Both the position numbers and the translations under genes were made by a program. 58,733 nucleotides of DNA from a virus, in IMG/VR virus record IMGVR_UViG_3300025138_010775, positions 1 through 58,733 of that record; one strand, written 5' to 3'. Below are positions 1 through 11,800 of this stretch, one piece after another (the first letter of the stretch is position 1; each line of letters opens with the position of its first letter). The notes under the pieces were generated by a model. That model was given only the letters and a program-made list of their open reading frames with translations, searched no databases and was not told the DNA's origin.

Positions 1-3000
1 CATCATCTCCGCCACCACCTCCACCACCTCCGCCATCGTCTCCACCACCACCTCTTCCACCTCCGCCACCACCTCCGCCTCCGCCATCATCTCCGCCACC
101 ACCCCCACCTCTTCCTCCACCTCCTGGGGTTAGTCCTAGTCCTACTCCTACTAATGCCAACACGATTGCTGGTGCTATAGATGTTGTTATTTGTATAGAT
201 ACTAGTTTTAAGTATCCATTACAGAATTGGACACAATTTAAAGATGAGTTATATAAATTTATTTATGACACTAATAGCAGAGCAGATTTTGCTAACGATA
301 AAGTAAGAATTGGTATCACTACCAACTTTAATGAATATCCTCTGACCTCAAACTATAATGCTTTATTACAAAATCTAAATAATATTTCTTTTGATTCGCC
401 GCCACCGCCTTTCCCTCCTCCTCCTCCCGGCGTTGAATTTCCTAAGTTTTATACATTTCGCTTAAAACATCAACTGCAAAAAGCAAAAACACAACTAAAC
501 AATTCAAAGATTTGTAATAAATTAATCGTTGTTGCTACTCCTGCTTTCAGTACAGACATTGTACAAGAATCACTAGCTATCGACGAAGCAAAAGCAATTA
601 ATAAGTTAACAGTAAATGATGGAACATCTTACTATCCTTATAGTATTAAGATGATTAGCGCATATAGTCCTTTAAGTAAATATCCAAAAACGCCATCAAA
701 TAATACTAAATTACAAATTATATATGACCAATCTACAGCAAAAAATGGAGGAGCTTCGTGGTTACAATATGAAAATTTATGGAACTACGGCTATGGAACT
801 AATAGTACTACCGGTATTAATACGGTGGTTCCGACTTTAAGATACTTTATCACAAATATGGTATCAATATCTCCTACTCCTACTCCAACACCTACTCCTA
901 CAGCAACACCAATACCTTTGCCTGGGGGTATACCTAATAACATAGCAGGATGTAACGGCGAAGCATTTTTTGTAGATTGTCTTCCTACAGAAATAGCTGT
1001 TGGTAATTCTATAGATGACTATGCTAATATTTGGACACCTACTAATATTACGCTTAAAAAAGGCGACACAATCAGAATATCCTCTAGAGGATGTATGTGT
1101 TCAGAAAGCGTTGCTTTACAAAATATTAATAATCAAGATTTACAATTAGACGACGAAACACTAGTTCTTACAGAAGATGCTGATAGCTTATGTTCAGATT
1201 TTACAGGAGTACCAGGATCTAATGTTAATAGATTGTATGGTACGATTTTACCGGATGGAGTTAAGCCTAGTATTATTAATCAATTTGATATTGATCTTGG
1301 ACCAAATATGGCAGGAGGAACAGCGGTAAGTAAAATAACTAAACCTGGAACTGGTAAATTGTGGTTGCTGCCTTATGCTCCAAGCTATAGTAACACAAAT
1401 GCTTATAAATTTTGTGCTTCTATTTATGTAGACGCATTTTTTGCTACTCCAACAGCTACTCCAACAATCACCCCTACACCTACTGTCACTCCTAGTATTA
1501 CTCCAACAATATCATTAACTCCATCTATTACTCCTTCTAATAGCCCAACTGTTACGGTTACTCCTACTGTTACACCTACACTCACAATTAGCAGTACTCC
1601 TACTTTGACCCCCACTCCTACTTTAGCGGGATGTAATCTTGAAATATCATCTTTAGCATTAAATGATAGTAGTATGTCTATTATAGATGAGGGCCAAAAC
1701 CATATATATGTTGCTGATGGTTATGACGGAATCAAAATAGTTAAGAATCATGGCAGTACTTTAGAATTATTAAAATACGTTAATAAAGGACAAAATATAG
1801 ATAAAATAGCAGTTGACTTTAGTTTAAGAAAACTTTGTGCTGGCTACAATAAACAGATAGATATAATATCAATTGCAACTCCTGCTACGGCCTCCGTTTC
1901 TGCTACAATAGATCTGTCTTCTGTACTTACTGGTGGCACAGATAAAATAACAGATATTAAAGTTTTAGAGTCTCATAATACTGCTTATGTTATCTCTAAG
2001 CTAGGTGTATTTGTTGCGATTAATCTTGCTACTAATTCTATCATTAATAGTTCTACTTTAGTTAGTAGTGTTAATTACGATTTCAATTCACTAGACATAG
2101 CAACTTATCCTAATTATGATTATGTTTATGTAGCATTAAGAGGCTCTACAGGTGGAGGAATTTACAGAGTAGAAGCCGACACTCTTACAGTAAGTAATGT
2201 TACTTCAGTAGCTATATTAGCACCCAGTTCAACATATAGTTATGTGTATCCAAAATCTATAGCCGTTATTGGTAATTATGCTTATTTAGCGATTACTACG
2301 GGTAATGTAATAATATTCAAATTAGATCCTTTTACACTAATGTCTAGTCTTGAAATTAAGACAGCTGGGACTGCTGTAAATATTACTAAGTCTTGGGAAG
2401 ATCAATATCTATTTATTGCAGACTCTCAACAAGGATATACTATAGCTAATGTAGCAGATGTTGATAACATACATCTCAACTCTGTAGATAACCACAATAC
2501 GGTTTCTAATGTCGATATGTCTTCTGATGCTACTAAATTAGTTTTGTCACAAGGATATAAAGGCATCACTGTTGTAAAAAGTTGTGTTGGTAATTTTAGA
2601 CCTACTCCAACTTCAACCCCAACCCCTACAATTACGCCTACAAATACAGTTACTCCTACCGTCACTATTACTGCAACACCTACTGTTACACCTACTATTA
2701 CTGCTACTCCTACGGTTACTCCATCTTTAACTCCTACAATTTCTTTAACACCATCTAATACTCCTACTAACACAGTTACTCCTACTATTCCAACAACATT
2801 GACACCAACCCCAACAAATACTCCTACTTCATCACCAACACCAACCCTAACAGTAACTTCGAGTGTTACTCCTACTGTTACTGCTACTAAGACACCAACA
2901 CCAACATTAACGCCTACACATACAACCACTCCTACTATTACTCAAACGGTTACGCCAAGTCATACCTCTACGCCTACAACAACACCTACTAGCACCCCGA

Positions 3001-3863
3001 CACCAACTATTACTTTGGTTGATAGAACCAATAGGGCTAATTATAATAGCACAGCTTCTTGGGGGAGCGGCTCTCGTATTACTACTGTAGGAACCAATGG
3101 TGGAACTAGTTATTATGGCTGCTATGATTTTTCTGGACTTTTATTTGAATGGCTAGATGATGAGCCTTCTTCATTATATAAATGGGTAAGGGGCGGAGCA
3201 TATACATCTGCTTTATTTTATATAAGCAAAGCGTTTAGAAGTATACAATCTCCAGTAGCGCATTCACAATATACTGGATTTAGAGTATCTGCAAAAACTA
3301 CATCCTCAGACTTAATAGATTTTGTTACTGTATCAAATATAGACAATGCTAATGATAGCACAGGATTTGGTGCTGTATCTTACGAATACAAAATAGGTAA
3401 ATATCAAATTACCAATGCTCAATATGTAGACTTTCTTAATGCTGTAGCTACGACAGATCTTTATGGTCTATATCGTGTATATATGGGAACAGAACCTGAT
3501 GGAGGAATAACTAGACATGGATCATCAGGTACTTATGTTTATACCTATAGGAATTATATGCAAAATAAGCCAGTAAATCATGTCAATTGGTTTGATTGTG
3601 CAAGATATTGCAATTGGTTACATAACGGCAAACCCACAGGTTCACAGATAAGTTCTACTACAGAAGCCGGGGCATATACCTTAAACGGTGCTATTGCTGG
3701 TATTATAGATAAAAATACGGACGCCAAATATTATATTCCAACAGAAGATGAATTTGTCAAAGCGGCATACTATAATAATTCGATATATTATGATTATGGT
3801 ACCCAATCAAATACTGCGCCTTCTGCTGTTACAGCTAGTCCAGATGGCGACGGATTATTTTAG
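1..3863 (+). CDS. Giant multidomain virion surface protein, N-terminus outside window
   Basis: The frame is open from base 3 without a stop, so the ATG at 651 is internal (about codon 217 of the visible 1286). Visible order: a poly-Pro stretch; a von Willebrand A-like domain (nt about 160-870; strand DVVICIDTS with a degenerate MIDAS); a short TPTP linker; a Cys-containing beta-rich domain (945-1437); TPTP linker; an LVIVD-type beta-propeller-like region (1629-2600; recurring units such as [12 protein letters not shown]); a long TPTP linker; and an FGE/C-type-lectin-like domain (3016-3863) whose C-terminal half precedes its N-terminal half. The FGE catalytic cysteines are absent, so it is likely a binding domain. 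The stop is 25 nt before the next structural gene. A host-contact role is inferred from the domain types and neighbours. Confidence 0.8.
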   Translation, partial: SSPPPPPPPPPSSPPPPLPPPPPPPPPPSSPPPPPPLPPPPGVSPSPTPTNANTIAGAIDVVICIDTSFKYPLQNWTQFKDELYKFIYDTNSRADFANDKVRIGITTNFNEYPLTSNYNALLQNLNNISFDSPPPPFPPPPPGVEFPKFYTFRLKHQLQKAKTQLNNSKICNKLIVVATPAFSTDIVQESLAIDEAKAINKLTVNDGTSYYPYSIKMISAYSPLSKYPKTPSNNTKLQIIYDQSTAKNGGASWLQYENLWNYGYGTNSTTGINTVVPTLRYFITNMVSISPTPTPTPTPTATPIPLPGGIPNNIAGCNGEAFFVDCLPTEIAVGNSIDDYANIWTPTNITLKKGDTIRISSRGCMCSESVALQNINNQDLQLDDETLVLTEDADSLCSDFTGVPGSNVNRLYGTILPDGVKPSIINQFDIDLGPNMAGGTAVSKITKPGTGKLWLLPYAPSYSNTNAYKFCASIYVDAFFATPTATPTITPTPTVTPSITPTISLTPSITPSNSPTVTVTPTVTPTLTISSTPTLTPTPTLAGCNLEISSLALNDSSMSIIDEGQNHIYVADGYDGIKIVKNHGSTLELLKYVNKGQNIDKIAVDFSLRKLCAGYNKQIDIISIATPATASVSATIDLSSVLTGGTDKITDIKVLESHNTAYVISKLGVFVAINLATNSIINSSTLVSSVNYDFNSLDIATYPNYDYVYVALRGSTGGGIYRVEADTLTVSNVTSVAILAPSSTYSYVYPKSIAVIGNYAYLAITTGNVIIFKLDPFTLMSSLEIKTAGTAVNITKSWEDQYLFIADSQQGYTIANVADVDNIHLNSVDNHNTVSNVDMSSDATKLVLSQGYKGITVVKSCVGNFRPTPTSTPTPTITPTNTVTPTVTITATPTVTPTITATPTVTPSLTPTISLTPSNTPTNTVTPTIPTTLTPTPTNTPTSSPTPTLTVTSSVTPTVTATKTPTPTLTPTHTTTPTITQTVTPSHTSTPTTTPTSTPTPTITLVDRTNRANYNSTASWGSGSRITTVGTNGGTSYYGCYDFSGLLFEWLDDEPSSLYKWVRGGAYTSALFYISKAFRSIQSPVAHSQYTGFRVSAKTTSSDLIDFVTVSNIDNANDSTGFGAVSYEYKIGKYQITNAQYVDFLNAVATTDLYGLYRVYMGTEPDGGITRHGSSGTYVYTYRNYMQNKPVNHVNWFDCARYCNWLHNGKPTGSQISSTTEAGAYTLNGAIAGIIDKNTDAKYYIPTEDEFVKAAYYNNSIYYDYGTQSNTAPSAVTASPDGDGLF
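3..128 (+). repeat. Poly-proline coding repeat (CCN-rich)
   Basis: Almost every codon is CCA, CCT or CCG, interrupted by Ser and Leu. This gives runs of 4-10 prolines with SSPPPP-like units, as a rigid linker ahead of the vWA-like domain. A second short run lies at about 402-435. The repeat continues past the left edge, so its full length is unknown and it may be an assembly breakpoint. Confidence 0.85.
1444..1623 (+). repeat. Thr-Pro (TPTVTP) linker repeat
   Basis: Degenerate repeats of ACTCCTACT-like nonamers encode about 60 residues of alternating Thr-Pro with Val, Ile and Ser. They separate a beta-rich domain from the propeller-like region. The antisense strand is open as a GVGVTVGV string, which is an artefact of the repeat and not a gene. 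Confidence 0.85.
2602..3015 (+). repeat. Long Thr-Pro linker repeat before the permuted FGE domain
   Basis: About 138 residues of TPTVTPT/TPTITAT-type repeats are encoded by imperfect ACTCCTACT/ACACCTACT units. It is an extended linker joining the propeller-like part to the C-lectin-like tip. The same repeat class recurs at 20650-20883 and, on the other strand, at 58268-58327, so it is a shared building block of this phage's surface proteins. Confidence 0.85.
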
Positions 3864-3888
3864 AACATATATAGGATAATAAAACAAT

Positions 3889-5868
3889 ATGGTATATAAT
3901 AAATTTGAATTACCTGATTCAACAGTTGAGATACAGTCTGATGCTCCTAGAGATCCTACTGTTATAATAGAATTTAATGGTAGTGGCATACACAAGATTG
4001 CTGGGCCAACTCCGCAATTTGCATTTAGTACTAGCTACAATAGATCTTCTGTAGGACAATTAGATAGTGTTGATAGAAAAATCACACTAGAAGGTCAAAT
4101 AGTAAGATCTGCAAATCCATCATTTTCATTTCCTGTAGTACCAGATCAATCTGGAGTAAAGGGATTAACAGGCGCACACGAAGCATTAAAAGCTTTATTT
4201 TCTGAATGTAGTGCTGGTACTCTTGCCATGTATTGCGACGGAAACCTGTTTTTTGAAAAACATAATGTTAGAGTAGACAGTATAGAATTTAATAGTAGCG
4301 ACAATAATTTTATACAAGTTGCTGAATATTCTGTTGGGTTAAGTTTCTTTGAAGCAGGATCTCATGGATATGCTGTTAAGAGCACATCAGATGACTGGAG
4401 TATAGAACCTTTAGATGAAATTGTTCATCAAGATTTTACTATAACAGAAGCAGATGCTGGTGGAGAATTGCATAATCCTTCAAGAGATTCAATTGGGGGA
4501 GGCAGACAGACTCCAACTGATAATACCGTCATTAATTTTTCCTCTATTCCTAGATATAAAATTTCTAGAAAATTATCTGCCGCTGGATTACCTAATACTG
4601 GAGTTGGTAGTGGCTGTACAGATGTTGGTGTTAATACATCATACCTAGAAGCTAAAGGTTGGGTAGAATCAAAACTAGGAACCGCCTATAATGGATCGAG
4701 TAATGATAGTTCTGTTTTAAGTAGTGGATTACCATTTTTCACTGACTCTCCTGACTATGGTAGTATGAAAGGAACAACGTTCTTATATAATCATGTAAGA
4801 ACTACTAATTTTAGTATTTCTGAAGGTGTGTATTCTGTTAATGAAACATGGTTAGCAATGCCAACAGGAGTTAGATTTTTAGAAAACTATGATATTGATG
4901 TTTCTACAGATGCAAGTTTTATAAAAACAGTTAGTGTCAAAGGAGAGATACAAGGTCTTTATTTAAAAGAAATGACTGCTTTAACTGGAGAAAATTTAAC
5001 TCCTAACAGTAGTGGTCTTATTGAAATTGACAATGACAACACGAAACAAGCTACCTTGCCAAACGGATCATTGCCTGCTGCTTCTCCTTTTGGTAACGAA
5101 ACTAGTAAAAAGAATCTAGTATCCAAAAATAAATTTGAGAATGCCCTTAGTGGCTATGTGGATCACGTTAAACCATTTTTATATCAAAGAGCTAATATAG
5201 GATTAAATAATAGATATTATAAGAAATATTGGTTAGACGAAACCACTAGTCAAAATAATACTGTTTCTTCTGGTGATGATGTTATTCCTAACGCTCCACA
5301 AATTAGAAATCCAATTTATGTTAAAGAACAACAGTTAAATGTTATTCCTATCAGTACAAGCGAGGCCCATAATATACAAAAAGGCAGTATTAGCTATAAT
5401 TATCAGTTTGATAACAAAAGAAATATTTGTACTGGTGTATTAAGTTCTAATGTTACTGTAGATACAAATTTTCCTACAGATGTATTTGCTGAAGCTTTTG
5501 TTTTAGGAAGAGCACTTGGTCCAGTTTTACAAAATTTAGGAACAATAACTTCTGCTAAAAAAAGTATAAGTATAGAGGTTAAAGTTATACCCCCTAGAGA
5601 TATAGATGGATATAGTATGAATAATGTAACCTGTCCTCTATATGTGGGCGGGAACATATATCAAACTATTACTGGCATCGCTAATTCTCTTAAACCTTAT
5701 GGAGATCAAACAACAGCTTTGGGATATAAGAACGATAGTGTAAATAATAAAGGACACGTTTACACATCAACAGATTCAGAAAATTGGAATCCCATAGATG
5801 GGTCTTATAGTCTACAACTTTCGTTTACTTATCAACCATGTAATCTCAGTCAATCTTTTAGGACTTAG
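3889..5868 (+). CDS. Putative tail/baseplate structural protein (659 aa)
   Basis: The protein is rich in beta-strand-type sequence and has no signal peptide or membrane segment. Its N-terminus (residues about 20-60, with a PTVIIEFNGSG strand) and a following module ending near residue 160 look like the compact beta domains of phage tail or baseplate proteins. I do not recognise a named family. It sits 25 nt after the giant surface protein and 10 nt before the 2068-aa protein, on the same strand, so co-expression as a late gene is likely. A TAGGATAA leader lies at 3872-3879. The structural role is inferred from context and composition. Confidence 0.6.
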   Translation: MVYNKFELPDSTVEIQSDAPRDPTVIIEFNGSGIHKIAGPTPQFAFSTSYNRSSVGQLDSVDRKITLEGQIVRSANPSFSFPVVPDQSGVKGLTGAHEALKALFSECSAGTLAMYCDGNLFFEKHNVRVDSIEFNSSDNNFIQVAEYSVGLSFFEAGSHGYAVKSTSDDWSIEPLDEIVHQDFTITEADAGGELHNPSRDSIGGGRQTPTDNTVINFSSIPRYKISRKLSAAGLPNTGVGSGCTDVGVNTSYLEAKGWVESKLGTAYNGSSNDSSVLSSGLPFFTDSPDYGSMKGTTFLYNHVRTTNFSISEGVYSVNETWLAMPTGVRFLENYDIDVSTDASFIKTVSVKGEIQGLYLKEMTALTGENLTPNSSGLIEIDNDNTKQATLPNGSLPAASPFGNETSKKNLVSKNKFENALSGYVDHVKPFLYQRANIGLNNRYYKKYWLDETTSQNNTVSSGDDVIPNAPQIRNPIYVKEQQLNVIPISTSEAHNIQKGSISYNYQFDNKRNICTGVLSSNVTVDTNFPTDVFAEAFVLGRALGPVLQNLGTITSAKKSISIEVKVIPPRDIDGYSMNNVTCPLYVGGNIYQTITGIANSLKPYGDQTTALGYKNDSVNNKGHVYTSTDSENWNPIDGSYSLQLSFTYQPCNLSQSFRT

Positions 5869-5878
5869 GAATGTATAA

Positions 5879-8800
5879 ATGCCAACTCAGCCGTGCAACA
5901 ACAATAAAAAGATAGCACAAACTTTATTTCTTGGTGCTAGTGTTGCTAATTTTAATACTAGTTTAGGATGGGGAGATCAATCCTCACAGTTAACCGTTAA
6001 TCTTATAGAAGATAAAGCCTCTGGTTTTTGTAATACTAGTGGAGGAGCACTATTTGCTCAATTCCCTAATTCAAGAGAGGTTTCTCCTAATCATTATCAT
6101 AATTGTATTAATGATGATTGTTATATGTTGTCTGATGGTAAACCTTTTAATTCAAAAAATAATGACTATAAAGATAGACAATTATTAGGTAAAGTTTATT
6201 ACCAGTTTTATGATGATCCTCCTGTGATTCCGACAACAGGAAAAACAAATGCCGTGCTGTCAAATTACTGGACGCTTCCAGATCCAGGATTTATTGGTGC
6301 AGAAACAGCAATCAACAGAGATGGTACTACTATAGAAAGATATGATCCTACAGGAGCAAGTCTTAATCCTGGTTATGATATTATTAATTGTCCTGTATAT
6401 TTTAGAGTTGGAGATTTTAGTTTTGGCGGATTAGTTCAGTCTTGGACAACATCAGCTTCTAATTCTGGTGAAACCATAACCGTTAATATTCAAGATATGA
6501 AATCTTTGTTGTCTGAATGTTATATTATTTTGGGTAAATTTTCTGGTGCTGTATTTAGCAAAATAAAAAACTCCGAGAGTTTTTATGGAAAACCACATAA
6601 TTGGGTAGGAGACAATGTAGATTACTTAGGCAGGCTTTATAATGGCAATACTCCCAACGTTTTTAATGTTTATGGTTTTTTAGAATCTTTTGGAGCAAAT
6701 AGTTTTGGTGCTGCTAATCTTAATCAAAATGGTATTTCCGCCAATAAAGTAATAGACGCTTTAAGTGTATTAGCGGGCAATGTAGATACAGACTCTAGTA
6801 TTTTTAATCCTGCCCAAACAGGTTATGCTCAGAAAAGTGCTTTTTCTCCTTTTGGTAGAATATTATCTAAAACACCACAAGCATATGATACTTATGTTAA
6901 TATTAGTACTGGTTTTGGTAAGTTTGGAATAGTACCTCCTACGACATCTTTAGCAGATGGCGTCGATAGAAGTGAGTTTGTTTTAGATTTAAGTGAAATT
7001 CCTAGACTACCAGACGATTTTAGAATAGCTGAGCCTGTAATGAGTATTACTGACTTCATTACTAGAATAGCTGACGAATCTGGATTTGACTTTTTAGTAG
7101 ATTATTCTCCTATAAGTTATAATAGTAAGATTACTAATGTTATTAAAATAAAAGTCGTATCTAGAAACAGTCAACCAGTGCCTAATCAAATTAGTAATAC
7201 TGTAAAAAATCTTTCTTGTAATGGTTTCTTAATTTCTTCTAATAGCATAGGTAAAGAAAAAAATAATACAAATTTAAAAAGCATTGTTATTGGAGGCAAT
7301 CAAAAAAGATTATTACAAATTAAATCCAATAGACTTGCTTATACTCAAACTAATTTAATATTTAATCCTACTACTTTAGAATTTGTGAATTATGACACAT
7401 TAGGCAATAGTCCTACGGCATCAAATAAATTTGCACATGGTAAATACAGATTTCCTTCTGCATTTTCTACTAATAATATAGACTTATCTAAACAAGTTAA
7501 TCCTAATCAGGAAGATAGGTATAATGCTGAAGACACATTTACTGATATTGTTACTGGTTCTGACGAGGGAGATAAAGATACTTTATATAACGACTCTATG
7601 CTTGGTGGAGCAGAATCTGATCCTACACAAGGAAATTATTGGAAGACTATTGAAATTGATCAATCAGACCCTATAAGTCTTAATAATCCAGGTAGCGCAA
7701 GAGATAGTGTCGTTGGAAATGGCTTTAGATGGTTTCCTTTGTTTAAAGATGCTATCTGTCCCTTTTTTGGATATGTGAGAGAAGAAGAGCTTAAAGTAGA
7801 TACAGAAGATAAAAATACAGACTTTCGAGTTCCAAGACCTGTTTATCTAGATACTTGGACAGGACAGCTAGCTGTTATTGTTAGACTGCATGAATTGCCA
7901 GAAATAAGCATACCTTTAAATACAAACTTTTCATTAGAGGGACAACAATGTGTTCTAATTTCAGAAAGTGAAATAAGATCTGCTCTAGTAGGCTTCGATA
8001 ATTTTTTAGTCTATTCTTTAGCTAAACAATATCGTCCTGATCTTTTAGAATCTTTAAGACTAAGTCATAGAACTAAATATTTTAACAAATTGATAGCTGA
8101 AAGAACTAATTCAGCAGAAGCTGCTGCTATGGCTAATAAAAAATATGATTGGTTCTGGAGACAAATCCATGGAAACATAGCTGGTCCAGATGGTCAACCT
8201 ATCGAGATAGCTCCTGCTAAGAATGATGGATCATCTTATATAGACGAAAAGGCTATGCAAGATTTACAAATATTACATCAGTTTATTAGTACTCTTGCTG
8301 GATATTATGGTAAACAGTACATGGTGTCTTTACCAAATTTACAGTCTTATAGAGATCAACAATATGCTGATATTACTCTAAATACAGAATATGGAGATGC
8401 TATTGTTTTTCAAGGTGGGGGAGAAATTTTTTATAATTATGAACCAACTGATGCTGCTTGGGAAGAACCAGGGAACGCTATAGATAATACTATTTCTGTA
8501 GGAGGTGCTAATTATTATGCTTTGGCTGAAAAAGATGGTAAAATAGGCCCTGTTTTAGGATATAATTCTAATAAATATTTTGATTATACTAAAAAAGAAA
8601 TGTGTCGATTTGCTCAATCTGTTTTTAATCAGAATAGAGCAGACTTAACTGATCAAAAAATTAATCCTGCTTGGAGTTATGATATATTTGATGAATTATT
8701 AACAATGAAAGACCAGCAATGTCCTGATAATGGTTTTATTTTTAATAGTATTAATTTAGCAAGTATACCGACTACAGAATATATCAACATTAGTGCCGGA

Positions 8801-11800
8801 GGTGCTGCGAAAGATGCTTTTGCTCAATCTATGGCAAGTACACCTTTACAGAAATGTTATTTAAAAGCACAAGCTAATCCGCAAATAGCATATCTTAATC
8901 CTAAAAATTTCTATTTCCCTAAAGCTATTGTTACATCTCCAGGATTAACTCTTAATACATCCAGTAGTCAATATAATCAAGATCCTAATAGGACAGTAAT
9001 AACCAATGTATCTACTGAAGATCTAATTATTTATTTAAAAACAACAAATAAAAAATATTGGGACTATGAATTTATAGGCTATTTATTATATTATGTTAGT
9101 CCTGCTTTTAGAAATCAATTCTACGGTAATTTTGCTGTCTCTAGTAATGAATCAGCTACGCATGTTGAAATAGCGCCAAAAGCTGCACATCCGTTTTTTG
9201 CAGCAATCCCCATAGAATTAAAAAATTATGTATATGGACCTTGGGCTAATAATGTTTATGTTGATTATTTAAGAGATCCTCAAGCTGTTTTTCCAGATGG
9301 AGTAACGGTTAAAACAGGAGATGGATTTCCGCCAACATGCACAACAGACTCCTCAACGGTCAATGACGAACAAGCAAAAAATATTATAGATAATTTAATT
9401 GGTCCCATGAACATAGAAGTCGATGAAGAATTAGTTCCTTGGAATTTCGGTGGTGCTGGTTTTATGGATAAAGTAGCTAATCTTAAAGCATATTCAAAAC
9501 TAAACTATCAGAGTATAATAGAAACTGCTCAAATAAAAATGCCCGGAATCCCGATCTTTGATATAGGTTCAAGTTTTGACACTACTACTTTTAATAATGT
9601 AGCAATTAATTTTGGTAGCTATATTAGTAATAAAACATATACATATAACGACGTTAAGTTCGGCAATAATACTTTAGATAATTATGATGGTTTTGATTTG
9701 CCCAATTCTTTAAGCACATTATATTCTTTTAACCCACCTAGTGCTCCTAAGACCGAAACATATAACTATACTACAATTGCTCTTAAGACACCATTAGCTA
9801 GTCCTAGTACAGTTATTAGTAATATACAGGTTAATGTGGGGAACGGAGCTATTGAAACCACATACTCTTTAAGAACTTATACCAAGAAATTATCTCTATT
9901 TAATAAAACAGAAGTAGACAGGGCGGCAAAACAAGGAAGAGAAGGAATATCAAGAAATAAACAAATAGCCAGCATATCACAACAAAATAATAACAATTTA
10001 ATACAACAGTTTAAAACTAGAGAAGATCAGAGAATAAATAGTGCTAATAAGAATTTTGATAGTATAGGCTTTAGTAGTAAATTATTTGGATGGAGTCCTA
10101 CAACAGTTTTGGTGGGTCAGGCTTCTCCATATTTAAAGTCTCTAAACACTTTTCCTACTTTTATACCTCCTAGTTCTGAATATGTATTTCCTGATGAATT
10201 TGGATCTTTAGGCTCAGATAATAAAACATATACTTTGCCTACGAGTAAATCTATTGGTGATGACGATGACTCTAGGTCTGCTGCTTTAATTCAAGGAGAA
10301 AGTACCCATGTTCCTACTTTATTAAATAGCAGTAAGTTTAGAGTTGATGTTGGTATGTATGACGTTAAAGAAGTTAGGACACAATTAAGTTCTGATTATG
10401 GTTTGCAATCTGCTATGAGTTTAGACGGTTTATTATCTCCTGTTTCTTTTTATCCAACATTTAAAAGAAGTACTTTTAGTTATAGCAAATATGATCTGAA
10501 CAGCTGTCCATTTTGTAAAGGTACCAAAAAAATAAAATCAGAATATAAATTCTATATTAGCGGTAGTGAGAAAAAAATTGTAGATTTTGTATATTGTGAC
10601 TATTGTGCTAGAAGAGATGAAAATCTTAAGTACAAGTTAACAGCAGGTGCTAGTAGTGCTTCTTCAGAAGTATTACCTCCATATGTTATTACAAATGAAA
10701 CAAGCCAATCTGTTCTAGAATTATTTAAAGGACTAAGTGGTGGAGGCAGTTCTTCCAGTACTGCTGGGGATAAACCCGAAATTAATCTTGCTACTTTAAA
10801 TCCAATCTTAGTCGGTGATGGAGATTTTCGTAATACAAATACCCAAAACTATGTTGGTAAGCATCCAGATGGCAAACATGAAGAATTGTTTTTTGGAAAT
10901 ACTCCTAGACCTTTTAAGGATAGATCTAGACATGGTATAGAAATAGTGGCTAGAGGAGCTGTTGTTCAAAATAGTTTAGAAATTAGCAGTTCTAAATATG
11001 AATATCAATATGATTCAGACTTTAATCCAGATTATCATAGCAGAGATTTGGAATTAAATAAAAGTGTTAAGGCAGCAGGGGCAATACCAACATTAAAAGA
11101 TTATCAGATGAATCAAAGGTTCTTAGGATTAAGAGGACCACTAGTGATGCATGCTTGGGGATACGACAAAGAAGGATATCCTGTTCCTAACGCTGCTGAT
11201 GAGCCAAGACTGATTGATCAATTAGGAAGACCTAAAAGATTTAAATTAAAAATAAAACAAGGCTACCCTAAAAAGATAGCATATTCTGAATTAGCTAATG
11301 GATCAGCATATGCAAGCGGTAATGGTATTATAACAAAAGGTGAAGAGTCAACACCTCCAGAAGATGAGACAGAAGTACAGCATTATGTTTATGAAAACGA
11401 CTTGGAAAATAATGGAGGTTTCCTAGATGCCAGCATGACAGGAGAAGATAGGATGACTGGTTTTCAGGGAGATATTATTAGCAAGACACAATCTTTTGAT
11501 AATGGTAAATGGTCAGAAAAGACTAAATTAAAAGAATTTTACTTAAATTTTGGAGAACGTCCTGATTTATGGCCAGTTGGACCAATTGATCTGCGATGGG
11601 ATGAAGATAGACATGTTTGGAGTGTTCCTGTAGACGTTACTGTATACAAGATGGTTTATGTGACTTTAGAAGAGAATATGATAAAAGCAGCAGATTATTT
11701 TGATGAGACATTACCCGCTAGAGGATTTTTAGATGAATTAGAATATAGACAAGAACCGTTGCCTAATAATGCTAGGAGATTAGTATATGTAAGAGATAAA

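Noticed and set aside
651-656. ATG at 651 as the start of the first gene
   Set aside because: The same frame is open from base 3 and encodes a poly-Pro run and a vWA-like domain upstream, so this Met is internal and the true start lies outside the window.
1424-2929. Antisense frames reading GVGVTVGV
   Set aside because: They are reverse complements of the TPTP repeat with only Gly/Val/Thr/Ile composition; no start signal or complexity supports them. The same holds for the antisense frame at 20563-20874.
3016-3863. Diversity-generating retroelement target
   Set aside because: FGE/C-lectin domains are frequent targets, but no reverse transcriptase or template repeat is in the window and the loop codons lack the expected enrichment of AAY.
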